DNA from: Gudongella sp034004165
Lineage (GTDB): Bacteria; Bacillota; Clostridia; Tissierellales; Tissierellaceae
Length of the DNA: 47,301 nt
Assembly (NCBI GenBank): GCA_034004165.1
Contig: JAVEXI010000009.1
Span: 1-47,301, forward strand
Reading direction: 5' to 3'
This document shows, one piece after another, positions 27,128-35,262 of the stretch. The position numbers and the translations under genes are program-made. Under the pieces are notes generated by a model, which saw only the letters and a program-made list of their open reading frames with translations, ran no database searches and was not told the DNA's origin. Numbering within the stretch: position 1 is the first letter of the stretch; every line of letters starts with the position of its first letter.

Positions 27128-27581
27128 TACACACAGACATGTTTCAGAGTTTCTAATTAAACTCAATGATATTAAAAAGCCTGATATATTCGTATTTTTA
27201 GGTGACAACGTAGACGACGGAGAAAGAATAGCTGCAAAGCTTCAAGTTCCATCTTACATAATAGCAGGAAACGGAGACTGGGGAACCTTTTATCCCCAGG
27301 AATTGGTTATTGAAGCAGCTGGAAGAAAAATTCTTTTGACCCATGGGCACAAGTACAATGTAAAATATGATTTAAACAGACTATATTACCATGCTGTTGA
27401 ACAGGGAGTTGATATAGTCTTGTTTGGGCATACCCACGTCCCAATGAGAAGAATTGGAGAGGAACTGCTAATGATGAACCCTGGAAGTCCGTCGTTACCT
27501 AGAGGTGGACTTACTCGAGGTAGTTATGGTGAACTAGAATTAAATGATAAGGTGATTCCAAAGATATTCTTTATGAGGTAA
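27105..27581 (+). CDS. YfcE/MJ0936-type metallophosphoesterase
   Basis: Small calcineurin-like phosphodiesterase of 158 residues with all metal-binding motifs: VSDTH, GDNVDDGE, AGNGDW, THGH and GHTHVPM. Members cleave phosphodiesters in vitro; the physiological substrate is unclear. The start is set at 27105 (MRILVVSDTH), 4 bases after GGGTGAG; ATG 27102 or GTG 27096 are possible but add only 1-3 residues. It overlaps the end of rdgB, indicating coupled translation in the rph operon. Confidence 0.87.
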   Translation: MRILVVSDTHRHVSEFLIKLNDIKKPDIFVFLGDNVDDGERIAAKLQVPSYIIAGNGDWGTFYPQELVIEAAGRKILLTHGHKYNVKYDLNRLYYHAVEQGVDIVLFGHTHVPMRRIGEELLMMNPGSPSLPRGGLTRGSYGELELNDKVIPKIFFMR

Positions 27582-27585
27582 CAAT

Positions 27586-28650
27586 ATGGCGGCTAAACTA
27601 AACTTTTTACATTTAGACATGGATGCTTTCTATGCTTCAGTAGAAGAGGCAGACAACCCTTCTCTTAAGGGCAAACCCGTGATTGTAGGAGGGAGAAGTC
27701 AGCGAGGAATTGTCACTACCTGCAATTATGAAGCGAGGAAATATGGCATCCATTCAGCTATGCCAATTTTTATGGCACGAGAAAGATGCCCTCATGGAAT
27801 ATACCTTCCAGGCAGAATGTGGAGGTATCAGGAAGTTTCAAAAGAAGTATTTTCAATTCTAAGAGAAATTACTCCTATAATAGAGCAAGTTTCAATCGAT
27901 GAAGCCTATATGGACATATCAAACATTCCGCTTAAACCTGAAGAGCTAGTTGCTGATATAAAAAAGAGGGTTTTAGAAAAAACAAAACTGACTCTTTCTG
28001 CTGGTGTTTCATACAATAAATTTCTCGCTAAATTGGCCTCAGATTGGAATAAACCCAATGGATTCATGATAATTACTGAAGATATGATACCAGAGATACT
28101 CTTTCCACTTTCAGTTGGAAAAGTTCATGGAATTGGAGTAAAATCAAAGAAGAGGCTTGAAGACATTGGTATATATACGATAGAAGAACTTTATGGGCTC
28201 ACAGAAGATTTTTTAACTGAGTTTTTTGGTAAATGGGGAAAAGAGATATTCGATAGGATAAGAGGGTACGATCCAAGAAAAGTCGAGACTGACAGAGAGC
28301 GCAAGTCCATAGGTGTTGAAAGGACATTCAGACCTACAAAAGACAAACGATTATTCTACAAGATGCTTGAGGAGTATTCTGAAGAACTAGAAGGTGATCT
28401 GATTAGAAAGAGCTTGCACGGAAGAACGCTGACAGTAAAAATTAAAGATGAAGACTTTGAAAGCCATACAAAATCAAGGACATTTCAAAGGTATTTATCC
28501 GATAAAAATGAGCTGTTTGAACTTTCAAAAGTGCTGTTTGACGAGATGCAATGGGATAAAAGCCTTAGATTATTAGGAATAACACTAAGCAATTTAATGG
28601 ACAAAAGCCTTCAGCAGTTGTCGTTCTTAGATGAAGAAAGACAGAGCTGA
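27586..28650 (+). CDS. dinB: DNA polymerase IV (Y family)
   Basis: Error-prone translesion DNA polymerase, 354 residues. It has the catalytic LDMDAFYASVEE near the N-terminus, the acidic SIDEAYMDIS, the YNKFLAKLASDWNKPNGF palm segment, a helix-hairpin-helix thumb (IGVKSKKRLEDIGI) and a little-finger domain (about 235-345). The C-terminus, LQQLSFLDEE, contains a QLSFL-type beta-clamp-binding motif. It begins 4 bases after the phosphoesterase and is the last gene of the rph operon. Confidence 0.95.
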   Translation: MAAKLNFLHLDMDAFYASVEEADNPSLKGKPVIVGGRSQRGIVTTCNYEARKYGIHSAMPIFMARERCPHGIYLPGRMWRYQEVSKEVFSILREITPIIEQVSIDEAYMDISNIPLKPEELVADIKKRVLEKTKLTLSAGVSYNKFLAKLASDWNKPNGFMIITEDMIPEILFPLSVGKVHGIGVKSKKRLEDIGIYTIEELYGLTEDFLTEFFGKWGKEIFDRIRGYDPRKVETDRERKSIGVERTFRPTKDKRLFYKMLEEYSEELEGDLIRKSLHGRTLTVKIKDEDFESHTKSRTFQRYLSDKNELFELSKVLFDEMQWDKSLRLLGITLSNLMDKSLQQLSFLDEERQS

Positions 28651-28656
28651 AAGATG

Positions 28657-28685
28657 TTGACATCAATAAATAACACTGCTATAAT
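28657..28685 (+). promoter_or_regulatory. Perfect consensus promoter of the tRNA operon
   Basis: TTGACA (28657-28662), 17-base spacer, TATAAT (28680-28685): exact sigma-A consensus with optimal spacing, starting 6 bases after the dinB stop and 65 bases ahead of tRNA-Gly. A short hairpin CAGCA / TGCTG lies in the leader. Confidence 0.88.
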
Positions 28686-28750
28686 TATACAAGTCAGCAC
28701 AAATGCTGATAGAGCGGAAAATGCATTGAGTATCGCAACAATTCATAGTT

Positions 28751-28824
28751 GCGGGTGTAGCTCAGTGGTAGAGCACTGGCTTCCCAAGCCAGCTGCGAGG
28801 GTTCGATTCCCTTCACCCGCTCCA
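28751..28824 (+). tRNA. tRNA-Gly (anticodon CCC)
   Basis: Cloverleaf by eye: acceptor GCGGGTG / CACCCGC, anticodon stem CTGGC / GCCAG with loop TTCCCAA (anticodon CCC, codon GGG), T loop TTCGATT, encoded CCA. First of five clustered tRNA genes. Confidence 0.93.
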
Positions 28825-28832
28825 AGTAACGA

Positions 28833-28910
28833 GGTGGATATGGCCTAGCTGGTTAGGGCGCCAGATTGTGGCTCTGGAGGTCGCGGGTTCGAATCCCGTT
28901 ATCCACCCCA
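28833..28910 (+). tRNA. tRNA-His (anticodon GTG)
   Basis: Acceptor GTGGATA / TATCCAC with the extra encoded G at -1 (28833) opposite C73, the hallmark of tRNA-His; anticodon stem CCAGA / TCTGG with loop TTGTGGC (GTG); encoded CCA. Confidence 0.95.
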
Positions 28911-28916
28911 CTATGT

Positions 28917-28992
28917 GATCCATTAGCTCAGTCGGCAGAGCACCTGACTTTTAATCAGGGTGTCCCGCGTTCGAGTCGCGGATGGATCACCA
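28917..28992 (+). tRNA. tRNA-Lys (anticodon TTT)
   Basis: Acceptor GATCCAT / ATGGATC, anticodon stem CCTGA / TCAGG with loop CTTTTAA (TTT), T stem CCGCG / CGCGG around TTCGAGT, encoded CCA. Confidence 0.94.
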
Positions 28993-29004
28993 TTTTTATT
29001 ATTA

Positions 29005-29080
29005 GGTTCATTAGCTCAGTTGGTAGAGCACCTGACTCTTAATCAGGGCGTCCAGGGTTCGAATCCCTGATGAACCACCA
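29005..29080 (+). tRNA. tRNA-Lys (anticodon CTT)
   Basis: Acceptor GGTTCAT / ATGAACC, anticodon stem CCTGA / TCAGG with loop CTCTTAA (CTT), T loop TTCGAAT, encoded CCA. It shares its anticodon stem with the preceding Lys(TTT) gene. Confidence 0.93.
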
Positions 29081-29083
29081 CAT

Positions 29084-29167
29084 GCGGGAATGGCGGAATT
29101 GGCAGACGCGCTAGACTTAGGATCTAGTGTCATTGACGTGGGGGTTCAAGTCCTCTTTCCCGCACCA
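29084..29167 (+). tRNA. tRNA-Leu (anticodon TAG)
   Basis: Class II tRNA with long variable arm; acceptor GCGGGAA / TTCCCGC, anticodon stem CTAGA / TCTAG with loop CTTAGGA (TAG), T loop TTCAAGT, encoded CCA. Last of the cluster. Confidence 0.94.
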
Positions 29168-29188
29168 ATTTAGATTATGATTTTTAGG

Positions 29189-29229
29189 AAAAGGTGCTGA
29201 TTTCTCGAATGAGATTAGCACCTTTTTTG
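29189..29229 (+). terminator. Terminator of the tRNA operon
   Basis: Stem AAAAGGTGCT / AGCACCTTTT with a further inner TCTC / GAGA pairing, ending in a run of six T. Confidence 0.85.
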
Positions 29230-29274
29230 CTTGTGATGAGAGAAAATAAATACTTGTAATGAAGGAGAGCAAGA

Positions 29275-29994
29275 ATGGATTTATTTAATTCAATCAGCAA
29301 ACGAAAGGCTTGTCGAGAATATATTAATGAACCACTTACTACAGTAGAGTTAGAGGAAGTTGTAGAAGCTATCAAGAGCTTTGAACCACTTTTCCCCAAT
29401 ATTCCTCTAAACTATCGCTTTGCAACGGAGATTAAGGGGATGTTTCATGTAAAGGCTCCGCATTATTTGGTTATCAGCGGTAATGGTGAGGAAGGCGAAC
29501 AGGAGAATGCGGGTTTTATCGGTCAACAACTGATGCTATGGCTGAACGCTCGTGGTCTAGGTGGTGTATGGCTTGGAGCATCGAGGGATGCAAGTGAAAA
29601 TCGCGAGTCTTCGGATATTATTGTAATAGCATTTGGTAAGGTCGAAGGATCGCCAAACCGTGAACTGTCAGAATTCAAGCGAAAGGATATTTCAGAAATA
29701 ACCAACGATCCAGAGGATAAAGGAATAAAAGCTATTCACCTAGCTCCGTCAGGAATTAATATACAGCCTTGGTATTTCGAAAAAAGGGATGGGAAATTAC
29801 TCGTTTACCGTCAAATACTAAAGCCACCTATGTCGCTTGTATATAAACTTACAAGAGTAGATATGGGAATAGCACTCTGCCATTATGCTGTGGCCTCTAC
29901 GCATTATGGAGCAGACTTCTACTTTCAAGTAGGAAAAAGCACAACAGAGAAAAAAGGCTATAAGTTCTTTGGTTATGCAAATATTATAGATTAA
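29275..29994 (+). CDS. Nitroreductase-family protein (TM1586-like)
   Basis: 239-residue FMN-binding nitroreductase-fold protein. It begins LFNSISKRKACREYINEPLT, matching the SIxxRRSxRxF opening of the family; GFIGQQLMLWLNARGLGGVWLG is the dimer/flavin helix, and APSGINIQPWYFE resembles the second flavin-contact segment. The duplicated half-domain layout fits the TM1586-like 'putative nitroreductase' group more than classical NfsB-type enzymes. The substrate is unknown. AAGGAGAG precedes the ATG. It stands alone between the tRNA operon and the riboswitch region. Confidence 0.8.
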   Translation: MDLFNSISKRKACREYINEPLTTVELEEVVEAIKSFEPLFPNIPLNYRFATEIKGMFHVKAPHYLVISGNGEEGEQENAGFIGQQLMLWLNARGLGGVWLGASRDASENRESSDIIVIAFGKVEGSPNRELSEFKRKDISEITNDPEDKGIKAIHLAPSGINIQPWYFEKRDGKLLVYRQILKPPMSLVYKLTRVDMGIALCHYAVASTHYGADFYFQVGKSTTEKKGYKFFGYANIID

Positions 29995-30048
29995 AAAGGA
30001 AAGTGTCATATTAAAATAGAAAATATTTGACAAAATAAAATCAAAATA

Positions 30049-30077
30049 TTGACTTATTGTTAAAAAATAGATATACT
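30049..30077 (+). promoter_or_regulatory. Promoter for the riboswitch-controlled surface gene
   Basis: TTGACT (30049-30054), 17-base spacer, TATACT (30072-30077). Expected transcript start is near 30084, just ahead of the riboswitch aptamer. Confidence 0.7.
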
Positions 30078-30085
30078 TAAGGTGA

Positions 30086-30220
30086 ACAAGAATGATAATT
30101 GAATGTTTTAGGTGGCAAACTCGCTGAAAAACGAGGACGCAAAGCTTTGGAACCTACGCAACATATATTTTCATTACATATTTTTTAACCATATTTTGTA
30201 AGGTTGTCCGGCTGCATTTT
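30086..30220 (+). ncRNA. Cyclic-di-GMP class I (GEMM) riboswitch aptamer
   Basis: The two most conserved GEMM-I blocks are present: GGCAAAC at 30114-30120 and GGACGCAAAGC at 30135-30145. Between them is the short P2 hairpin CTCG / CGAG capped by a GAAA tetraloop. A long AT-rich P3 arm follows, closing with AGGTTGTCCGGCTGC at 30201-30215, the position of the conserved 3' strand. The base matching position 20 of the Vc2 riboswitch is G (30114), as expected for c-di-GMP rather than cGAMP, and the stacking A (A47 in Vc2) is kept in GCAAAG. Exact ends are approximate. The 3' strand is shared with the terminator that follows. Confidence 0.87.
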
Positions 30221-30242
30221 TAATGCAGCCGGTTTGCTGTTT
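30208..30242 (+). terminator. Riboswitch expression platform: intrinsic terminator
   Basis: Perfect 11-base stem CCGGCTGCATT / AATGCAGCCGG (30208-30218 and 30222-30232) with a TTT loop, followed by TTTGCTGTTT. Its 5' arm overlaps the 3' strand of the aptamer, so aptamer folding and terminator formation should exclude each other. With that geometry, c-di-GMP binding would favour read-through (an ON switch); this direction is inferred from the overlap. Confidence 0.75.
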
Positions 30243-30321
30243 GAGCCAAAATTAATGCTTATAGCATTTGATTTTGATATAGTTCGTATCACTCTAATTC
30301 CTATCGAAAGGAGGAACTTTT

Positions 30322-33300
30322 ATGCGGTTCAAACATCTAATGAGGACGCAGATTTTTACAGTATTATTAGCAGTATCCATGGTATTTTCACTAATTCCAA
30401 TGATGGCTACTGCTGCAGAAGTAACAAGTTATATTGCATTGACATCAGATGTACATGGAACAGGTGGTAATTTAGAAAATTGGCTTACCAGCCTGCAGAA
30501 CAATGGGACAACTTCGCTGGATTATTTTATTTTTGGCGGAGATTATCCCACTTGGGGACAAGAGACAACAGCTGCAACAAATGCTGTAAGCTATCGTACA
30601 ATGGTTAAAGAAGCTTTTAATGATGTGCCGGTAGCACTTACAAGAGGAAACCATGATACTTCTGGTGATTATGGAAATCCGTACGATAAAGGTGCTCAAT
30701 ACAATGGCCCCGAGTTCGCTGTATATGTCTTACCAGCCTACCAGCTAGATGGGGTAAGCTCGGGTGTATATGGTGGACAGGGATTTACTACAAGTGCAAT
30801 GAACGATTTGGGCTCTTTCTTAAGTGGCATAGAAATGTCCAAACCAGTTTTTGTTGCATCGCATTTTCCGATTCACTATTATTCCAGTAGTATGTCTACG
30901 AGAACTTCGACAAATGCATCGCAAATGATAGACTTACTGAATGAATATCCAAATGTCATTTTTGTCTATGGGCACAATCATACTCTGGGTGACACAAATT
31001 ATAAACTTATTAAGACAGCAGGCGATTCGATGCAATATTCAGCCAGTGGCACCAAGACAATAAACTTTACATACACCGCTTGTGGTGGGATGATGGATGG
31101 TGCTGAGCAGGATATAAGAGGTCTGTTGGTTACTTTGACGGATAACGGTGACGAGACGACCATGAAGTTTCAACATCAGAATATTGCTGGTGATGAAAAG
31201 ACCAACAAGACTATAACGCTTGATTCTTCTGGTGGAACAATTCCTACTCCAGATCCAGAACCTGGTACAGGAGATTATGTATTAGCGACTACAGTAGAAG
31301 AAGGTGGACAATATGTAATTGTGGCAAAGTCAGGCAGTAATTACTATGCTCTGACAACTGATAAAGTGCAAACAGACTTTCTAGCAGCACAGCAAATTAC
31401 GATTGATGGGAATACAATCGATGCCAGTTCGGTGGATGCCTCAAAGATGGTATGGACATTCACCGCTGATGGCGATGGCTATGATGTGATGAATGGTGGT
31501 AAATATCTCAACCGAGATAGTGGTTCCGGAGGTGGTAAACCTGAGGGGCTCTTTGTCAGTACTACCGAATCAGGACCATCGTATTCGGATTGGATATACA
31601 ATAATAATGAACTTTACGTATATAGTACGAGTGGAAGTACAAATTTTAATATGATATTAGGGGCAAACAATAGCTATTTCCAGGCATCGTATGAAAAAAC
31701 TCAGGAAATATATTTGTACAAACTGACAACCAACGGAACTACGCCAACTCCTGACCCAGATCCTATAAAAGGTGACTTTGTACTAGCAAATAGTGTAGAA
31801 GAAGGCGGACAATACGTAATTGTAGCGAAGTCAGGTAGTAATTACTATGCTCTGACAACTGATAAAGTACAAACAGACTATCTTGCAGCACAGCAAGTTA
31901 CAGTTGATGGAGACAAAATTATTGCTAGTTCAGTGAATGCAGCAAAGATGGTATGGACGTTTACTGCTGATGGAGATGGATATAATGTGATGAACGGTGA
32001 AAAATATCTCAACCGAGATAGTGGCTCCGGTGGTGGAAAACCTCAGGGACTATTTGTCAGTACTACCGAGTCAGGATCATCTTACTCAGACTGGATATAC
32101 AATAACAATGAACTTTACGTATACAGTACAAGCCTAAAAGGCAACTTCAATATGATTTTAGAAGAAAATAATAGCTATTTCCAAGCATCGCATGAAGAAA
32201 CTCAAAATATATATTTATACAAACTGACACCCAATGGAACGACTCCAGATCCAGACCCTGACCCAGATCCAATACTTGGAGATTATGTGTTGGCAAGCGA
32301 CATTGAAGAAGAAGGACAATATCTGATTGTCGCGAAGTCAGGCAATAATTATTATGCTCTGACGACTGACAAATCTCAGGATAAGTATCTTGCAGGTCAG
32401 CAAGTTACTGTAGTTAACAATGGTGTCGACGCAAATTCAGTAAATGCTGCAAAGATGGTATGGACGTTCACTGCAGATGGCGATGGCTATAATGTAATGA
32501 ATGGCGCAAATTATCTCAATCGAAGCGCATATGACGACTATGACTATTCTGATGGTCTTATTTTAAGCACCACAGAAGCAGAAGCACCATATTCAGATTG
32601 GATTTACAGCGATTCAAAATTATATACCTATAGTATAAATGGAAGTACTGAGTTTTATCTAATATTTGATGATGGTATCTTCTTCGCAGATTACGAAGTA
32701 AGTAGAGAAATTTATCTCTACAAGCTGGTGGCTACTGAACCTGTGACACTCACCGATATCAGTGCAGATTTTAATCAAGGTTCAACAATTATATATCCAA
32801 CGAGTGATCTTGAATCATTGAGATCAAATTTAATTGTAACAGCCACTTACAGCGATGGAAGTAGTACAGAAATTACAGGTTATAGCCTAAGTGGGGCGCT
32901 TGCAGTAGGTACTAGTATAGTTACAGTGGAATACGAAGGAAAAACAGACACCTTCAACGTAACAGTCATCGAAGAATTGGCCACTCAGCACACAGTAAGT
33001 TTCGACCCAGACAATGGTACGCCAGTGACCACTGTAATGGTTAATAACGGTGAGCAGGTTACACCTCCAGCGGATCCTTCGAAAGATAATTTCATCTTTA
33101 GTGGGTGGTATAGTGGGGATACATTATTTGATTTCAATAGTGCAATTACTGGTGATTTAACACTTAAAGCTAGATGGACAGCAATTACAGAAAGCACAAT
33201 AATTTCTATTCCAACAATTGAAAGTACAAGAGGGCGTACTATATCGGTTCCAATACGTATAGAGAATAACCCAGGGTTAGCGACTTTGCAAACGGTTATC

Positions 33301-35181
33301 GAATATAATCCAAATATACTTGAGCCTGTTGGTCTGTTAAGCGGAGATATATGGACGGGTTCATTTGAATCCAACTTGGAATATGCATCAAATCAAATAA
33401 TCATTGCAGGAGCTTCGACTTCTCTAATGACAGGCGATGGGAATCTGGCTGTCATAGAATTCAAGGTAAAAGATGATGCAAATTATGGTGAATATCCAGT
33501 AACAATAGATGTACAGGAACTGAAAACCCTGGATGGTAGTGAACAACAAAGCATACCATTCACTAAAATTGATGGTAAAGTGAAGGTTGCTGCTTACAAA
33601 ATTGGAGATGTCAACAATGATGGAGAAATTAGAGCTAGTGACGCTACAGAAATACTATTGTATGTTGCTCAGATGAAGACCTTTACTGAATTACAGCTAC
33701 TTGCTGCAGATGTAAACGGTGATGGAGTAGTCACTGCTGCCGATGCAACAGAGATTTTATTAATAGTTGCTCGATTAAAAGAACCACCAGTTGCAACAAC
33801 ATCAACAATGCAGCTTATGGGATTAGCAAAAGTGATGAGTATGGGGAACGAAACACCAGTAGTGCTTGAGATTGGTTCAGATGCTGGAGAGATGGGCGAG
33901 GTTGTTACCTTGCCCATCAATATTAGTGAAAATACAGGGTTATCAACTTTTACCTTTCATATAGACTATGACTCAACGAAATTAAAACCACTTAGTGCTG
34001 ATGTCAATAAGGACTGGACAACTGAAATAATAGACAATTTGAATGCCATTGATACAATTACTGGAGAGCCAATGATTATCCTTACATCGGCGAGGAGCAG
34101 TAATTGGTATAATGATGGCACGTTCGCTACGATTTCTTTTGAAATTCTCGAGGAAGAGGCAGGAGAAACTTACGTCAACCTAAATGTTCAAGAACTTTGT
34201 TATGTTGATGGTGAGCGAAATGTTCAAAATCTGCCATATGCAGCAACCAATGGAAAAGTCGAGATTCAAGCCTTAGAGCACGTGCACATTTATGAAAGTG
34301 TAGTAACAGAACCTACTTGTGAAGCGCAAGGTTATACAACTTATACTTGCGAGTGCGGAGACAGTTATGTTGCTGATTACACGGATCCTACCGGGCATGA
34401 TTGGGATGAAGGTGAAGTTACTATCGAGCCTACTACAAAAACAGAGGGTGTTAAAATCTTTACATGTTTAGTCTGTGAAGCTACGAAAACTGAGACAATA
34501 GCTAAACTGGCTAGTAATAGTAGCAGACCAAGCACAACTCCACCAGAAGAATTTGTTGAAGTTGATGAGCCAGAAACTCCATTAAGTGATTTACCAGTTG
34601 CCAATCCTTTCATAGATGTACTTTCAGATGCTTGGTATTACGACGATGTTATGATGGCATTTGAAAATGGGCTAATGAACGGAATAGAGCTTGATAAATT
34701 TGCACCAGGAAGCAAGCTGACACGAGCTATGATTGTAACTATACTCTGGAGACTTGATGGCGCACCTGAGGAAGAGAATTTGGAGATAAACTTTACAGAT
34801 GTAGTTAAAGGAGCGTACTACGAGCAGGCAATTGCATGGGGCGCTAAAAACGAAATCATCTTTGGTTACGGTGAAGAGCTCTTTGGACCAAACGATGATA
34901 TCACTAGAGAGCAGTTGGTAACAATACTTTGGCGCTATGCAAAGTATAAAGAAATGGATTTAACAACAAGTGAAGATGACAATATTGCTAAATATAAAGA
35001 CGTGCTTGATATAAGTAATTATGCACTTCCAGCAATGCAGTGGGCTTTAATCGAAGAAATCCTCACTGGGAAACCAGGAGAGCTTCTTGATCCTCAAGGC
35101 AACGCAACAAGGGCTGAGACAGCTGCAATGCTTCAAAGGTTTGTAAGTGCAACTAATATAAGAAGTGCAGACTCAAGATAA
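30322..35181 (+). CDS. Giant S-layer-anchored multidomain surface metallophosphoesterase
   Basis: 1619 residues. Signal peptide 1-32. Residues 35-310: calcineurin-like phosphoesterase with a full metal set (D43, H45, D74, N110-H111, H181, H218, H220). Residues 317-802: three tandem repeats separated by Pro/Asp-rich linkers. Then an Ig-like domain (803-888), an InlB-type beta-grasp repeat (889-953, FSGWYSGDTLFDF), a cohesin-like domain (957-1090), a two-loop dockerin (1092-1155), a second cohesin-like domain (1180-1318), a Cys/His-rich segment (about 1320-1400, CEAQGYTTYTCECGDSY) and SLH modules (1428-1605) for wall anchoring. The start follows AAAGGAGGAAC. A c-di-GMP riboswitch in the leader suggests expression linked to sessile or biofilm state. 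Likely an exported phosphodiesterase or nucleotidase with adhesive parts; the substrate is unknown. Confidence 0.88.
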   Translation: MRFKHLMRTQIFTVLLAVSMVFSLIPMMATAAEVTSYIALTSDVHGTGGNLENWLTSLQNNGTTSLDYFIFGGDYPTWGQETTAATNAVSYRTMVKEAFNDVPVALTRGNHDTSGDYGNPYDKGAQYNGPEFAVYVLPAYQLDGVSSGVYGGQGFTTSAMNDLGSFLSGIEMSKPVFVASHFPIHYYSSSMSTRTSTNASQMIDLLNEYPNVIFVYGHNHTLGDTNYKLIKTAGDSMQYSASGTKTINFTYTACGGMMDGAEQDIRGLLVTLTDNGDETTMKFQHQNIAGDEKTNKTITLDSSGGTIPTPDPEPGTGDYVLATTVEEGGQYVIVAKSGSNYYALTTDKVQTDFLAAQQITIDGNTIDASSVDASKMVWTFTADGDGYDVMNGGKYLNRDSGSGGGKPEGLFVSTTESGPSYSDWIYNNNELYVYSTSGSTNFNMILGANNSYFQASYEKTQEIYLYKLTTNGTTPTPDPDPIKGDFVLANSVEEGGQYVIVAKSGSNYYALTTDKVQTDYLAAQQVTVDGDKIIASSVNAAKMVWTFTADGDGYNVMNGEKYLNRDSGSGGGKPQGLFVSTTESGSSYSDWIYNNNELYVYSTSLKGNFNMILEENNSYFQASHEETQNIYLYKLTPNGTTPDPDPDPDPILGDYVLASDIEEEGQYLIVAKSGNNYYALTTDKSQDKYLAGQQVTVVNNGVDANSVNAAKMVWTFTADGDGYNVMNGANYLNRSAYDDYDYSDGLILSTTEAEAPYSDWIYSDSKLYTYSINGSTEFYLIFDDGIFFADYEVSREIYLYKLVATEPVTLTDISADFNQGSTIIYPTSDLESLRSNLIVTATYSDGSSTEITGYSLSGALAVGTSIVTVEYEGKTDTFNVTVIEELATQHTVSFDPDNGTPVTTVMVNNGEQVTPPADPSKDNFIFSGWYSGDTLFDFNSAITGDLTLKARWTAITESTIISIPTIESTRGRTISVPIRIENNPGLATLQTVIEYNPNILEPVGLLSGDIWTGSFESNLEYASNQIIIAGASTSLMTGDGNLAVIEFKVKDDANYGEYPVTIDVQELKTLDGSEQQSIPFTKIDGKVKVAAYKIGDVNNDGEIRASDATEILLYVAQMKTFTELQLLAADVNGDGVVTAADATEILLIVARLKEPPVATTSTMQLMGLAKVMSMGNETPVVLEIGSDAGEMGEVVTLPINISENTGLSTFTFHIDYDSTKLKPLSADVNKDWTTEIIDNLNAIDTITGEPMIILTSARSSNWYNDGTFATISFEILEEEAGETYVNLNVQELCYVDGERNVQNLPYAATNGKVEIQALEHVHIYESVVTEPTCEAQGYTTYTCECGDSYVADYTDPTGHDWDEGEVTIEPTTKTEGVKIFTCLVCEATKTETIAKLASNSSRPSTTPPEEFVEVDEPETPLSDLPVANPFIDVLSDAWYYDDVMMAFENGLMNGIELDKFAPGSKLTRAMIVTILWRLDGAPEEENLEINFTDVVKGAYYEQAIAWGAKNEIIFGYGEELFGPNDDITREQLVTILWRYAKYKEMDLTTSEDDNIAKYKDVLDISNYALPAMQWALIEEILTGKPGELLDPQGNATRAETAAMLQRFVSATNIRSADSR
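31270..32727 (+). repeat. Three tandem ~150-residue coding repeats in the surface gene
   Basis: Units at 31270-31725, 31771-32226 and 32278-32727. Each begins GD(Y/F)VLA, contains SGxNYYALTTDK, AAKMVWTFTADGDGY and YLYKL, and is followed by a linker rich in PDPDP. Units 1 and 2 are the same length (456 bases) and nearly identical over long stretches of DNA; unit 3 has diverged. The fold is unassigned; beta-rich and carbohydrate-binding is a guess. Confidence 0.9.
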
Positions 35182-35218
35182 AATCGTTACTAAATACTCA
35201 ACATGTTACTTCACATCG

Positions 35219-35262
35219 AAAAGCACGAGTGGAATCCCAAAGGAAGACACTCGTGCTTTTTA
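35219..35262. terminator. Bidirectional terminator between the surface gene and the toroid gene
   Basis: Thirteen-base perfect stem AAAAGCACGAGTG / CACTCGTGCTTTT with a 16-base loop and TTTTTATTT tail on +; the A run gives a U tract on the - strand, though the - strand stop codon sits in its edge. Confidence 0.82.

Noticed and set aside
27096..27581. GTG start for the YfcE-type phosphoesterase
   Set aside because: It would leave the GGGTGAG site overlapping the start codon; ATG 27105 has proper spacing and gives the family N-terminus.
28654..28848. 64-codon open reading frame after dinB
   Set aside because: It runs through the tRNA promoter and the whole tRNA-Gly and into tRNA-His; no ribosome site and no protein-like composition.
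30204..30470. 88-codon frame upstream of the surface gene
   Set aside because: It spans the riboswitch terminator and then overlaps the signal-peptide coding region of the real gene in another frame.
30322..35181. Reading the cohesin and dockerin parts as proof of a cellulosome
   Set aside because: No cellulases or other dockerin enzymes are in the window, and isolated cohesin/dockerin domains occur in many non-cellulolytic bacteria.
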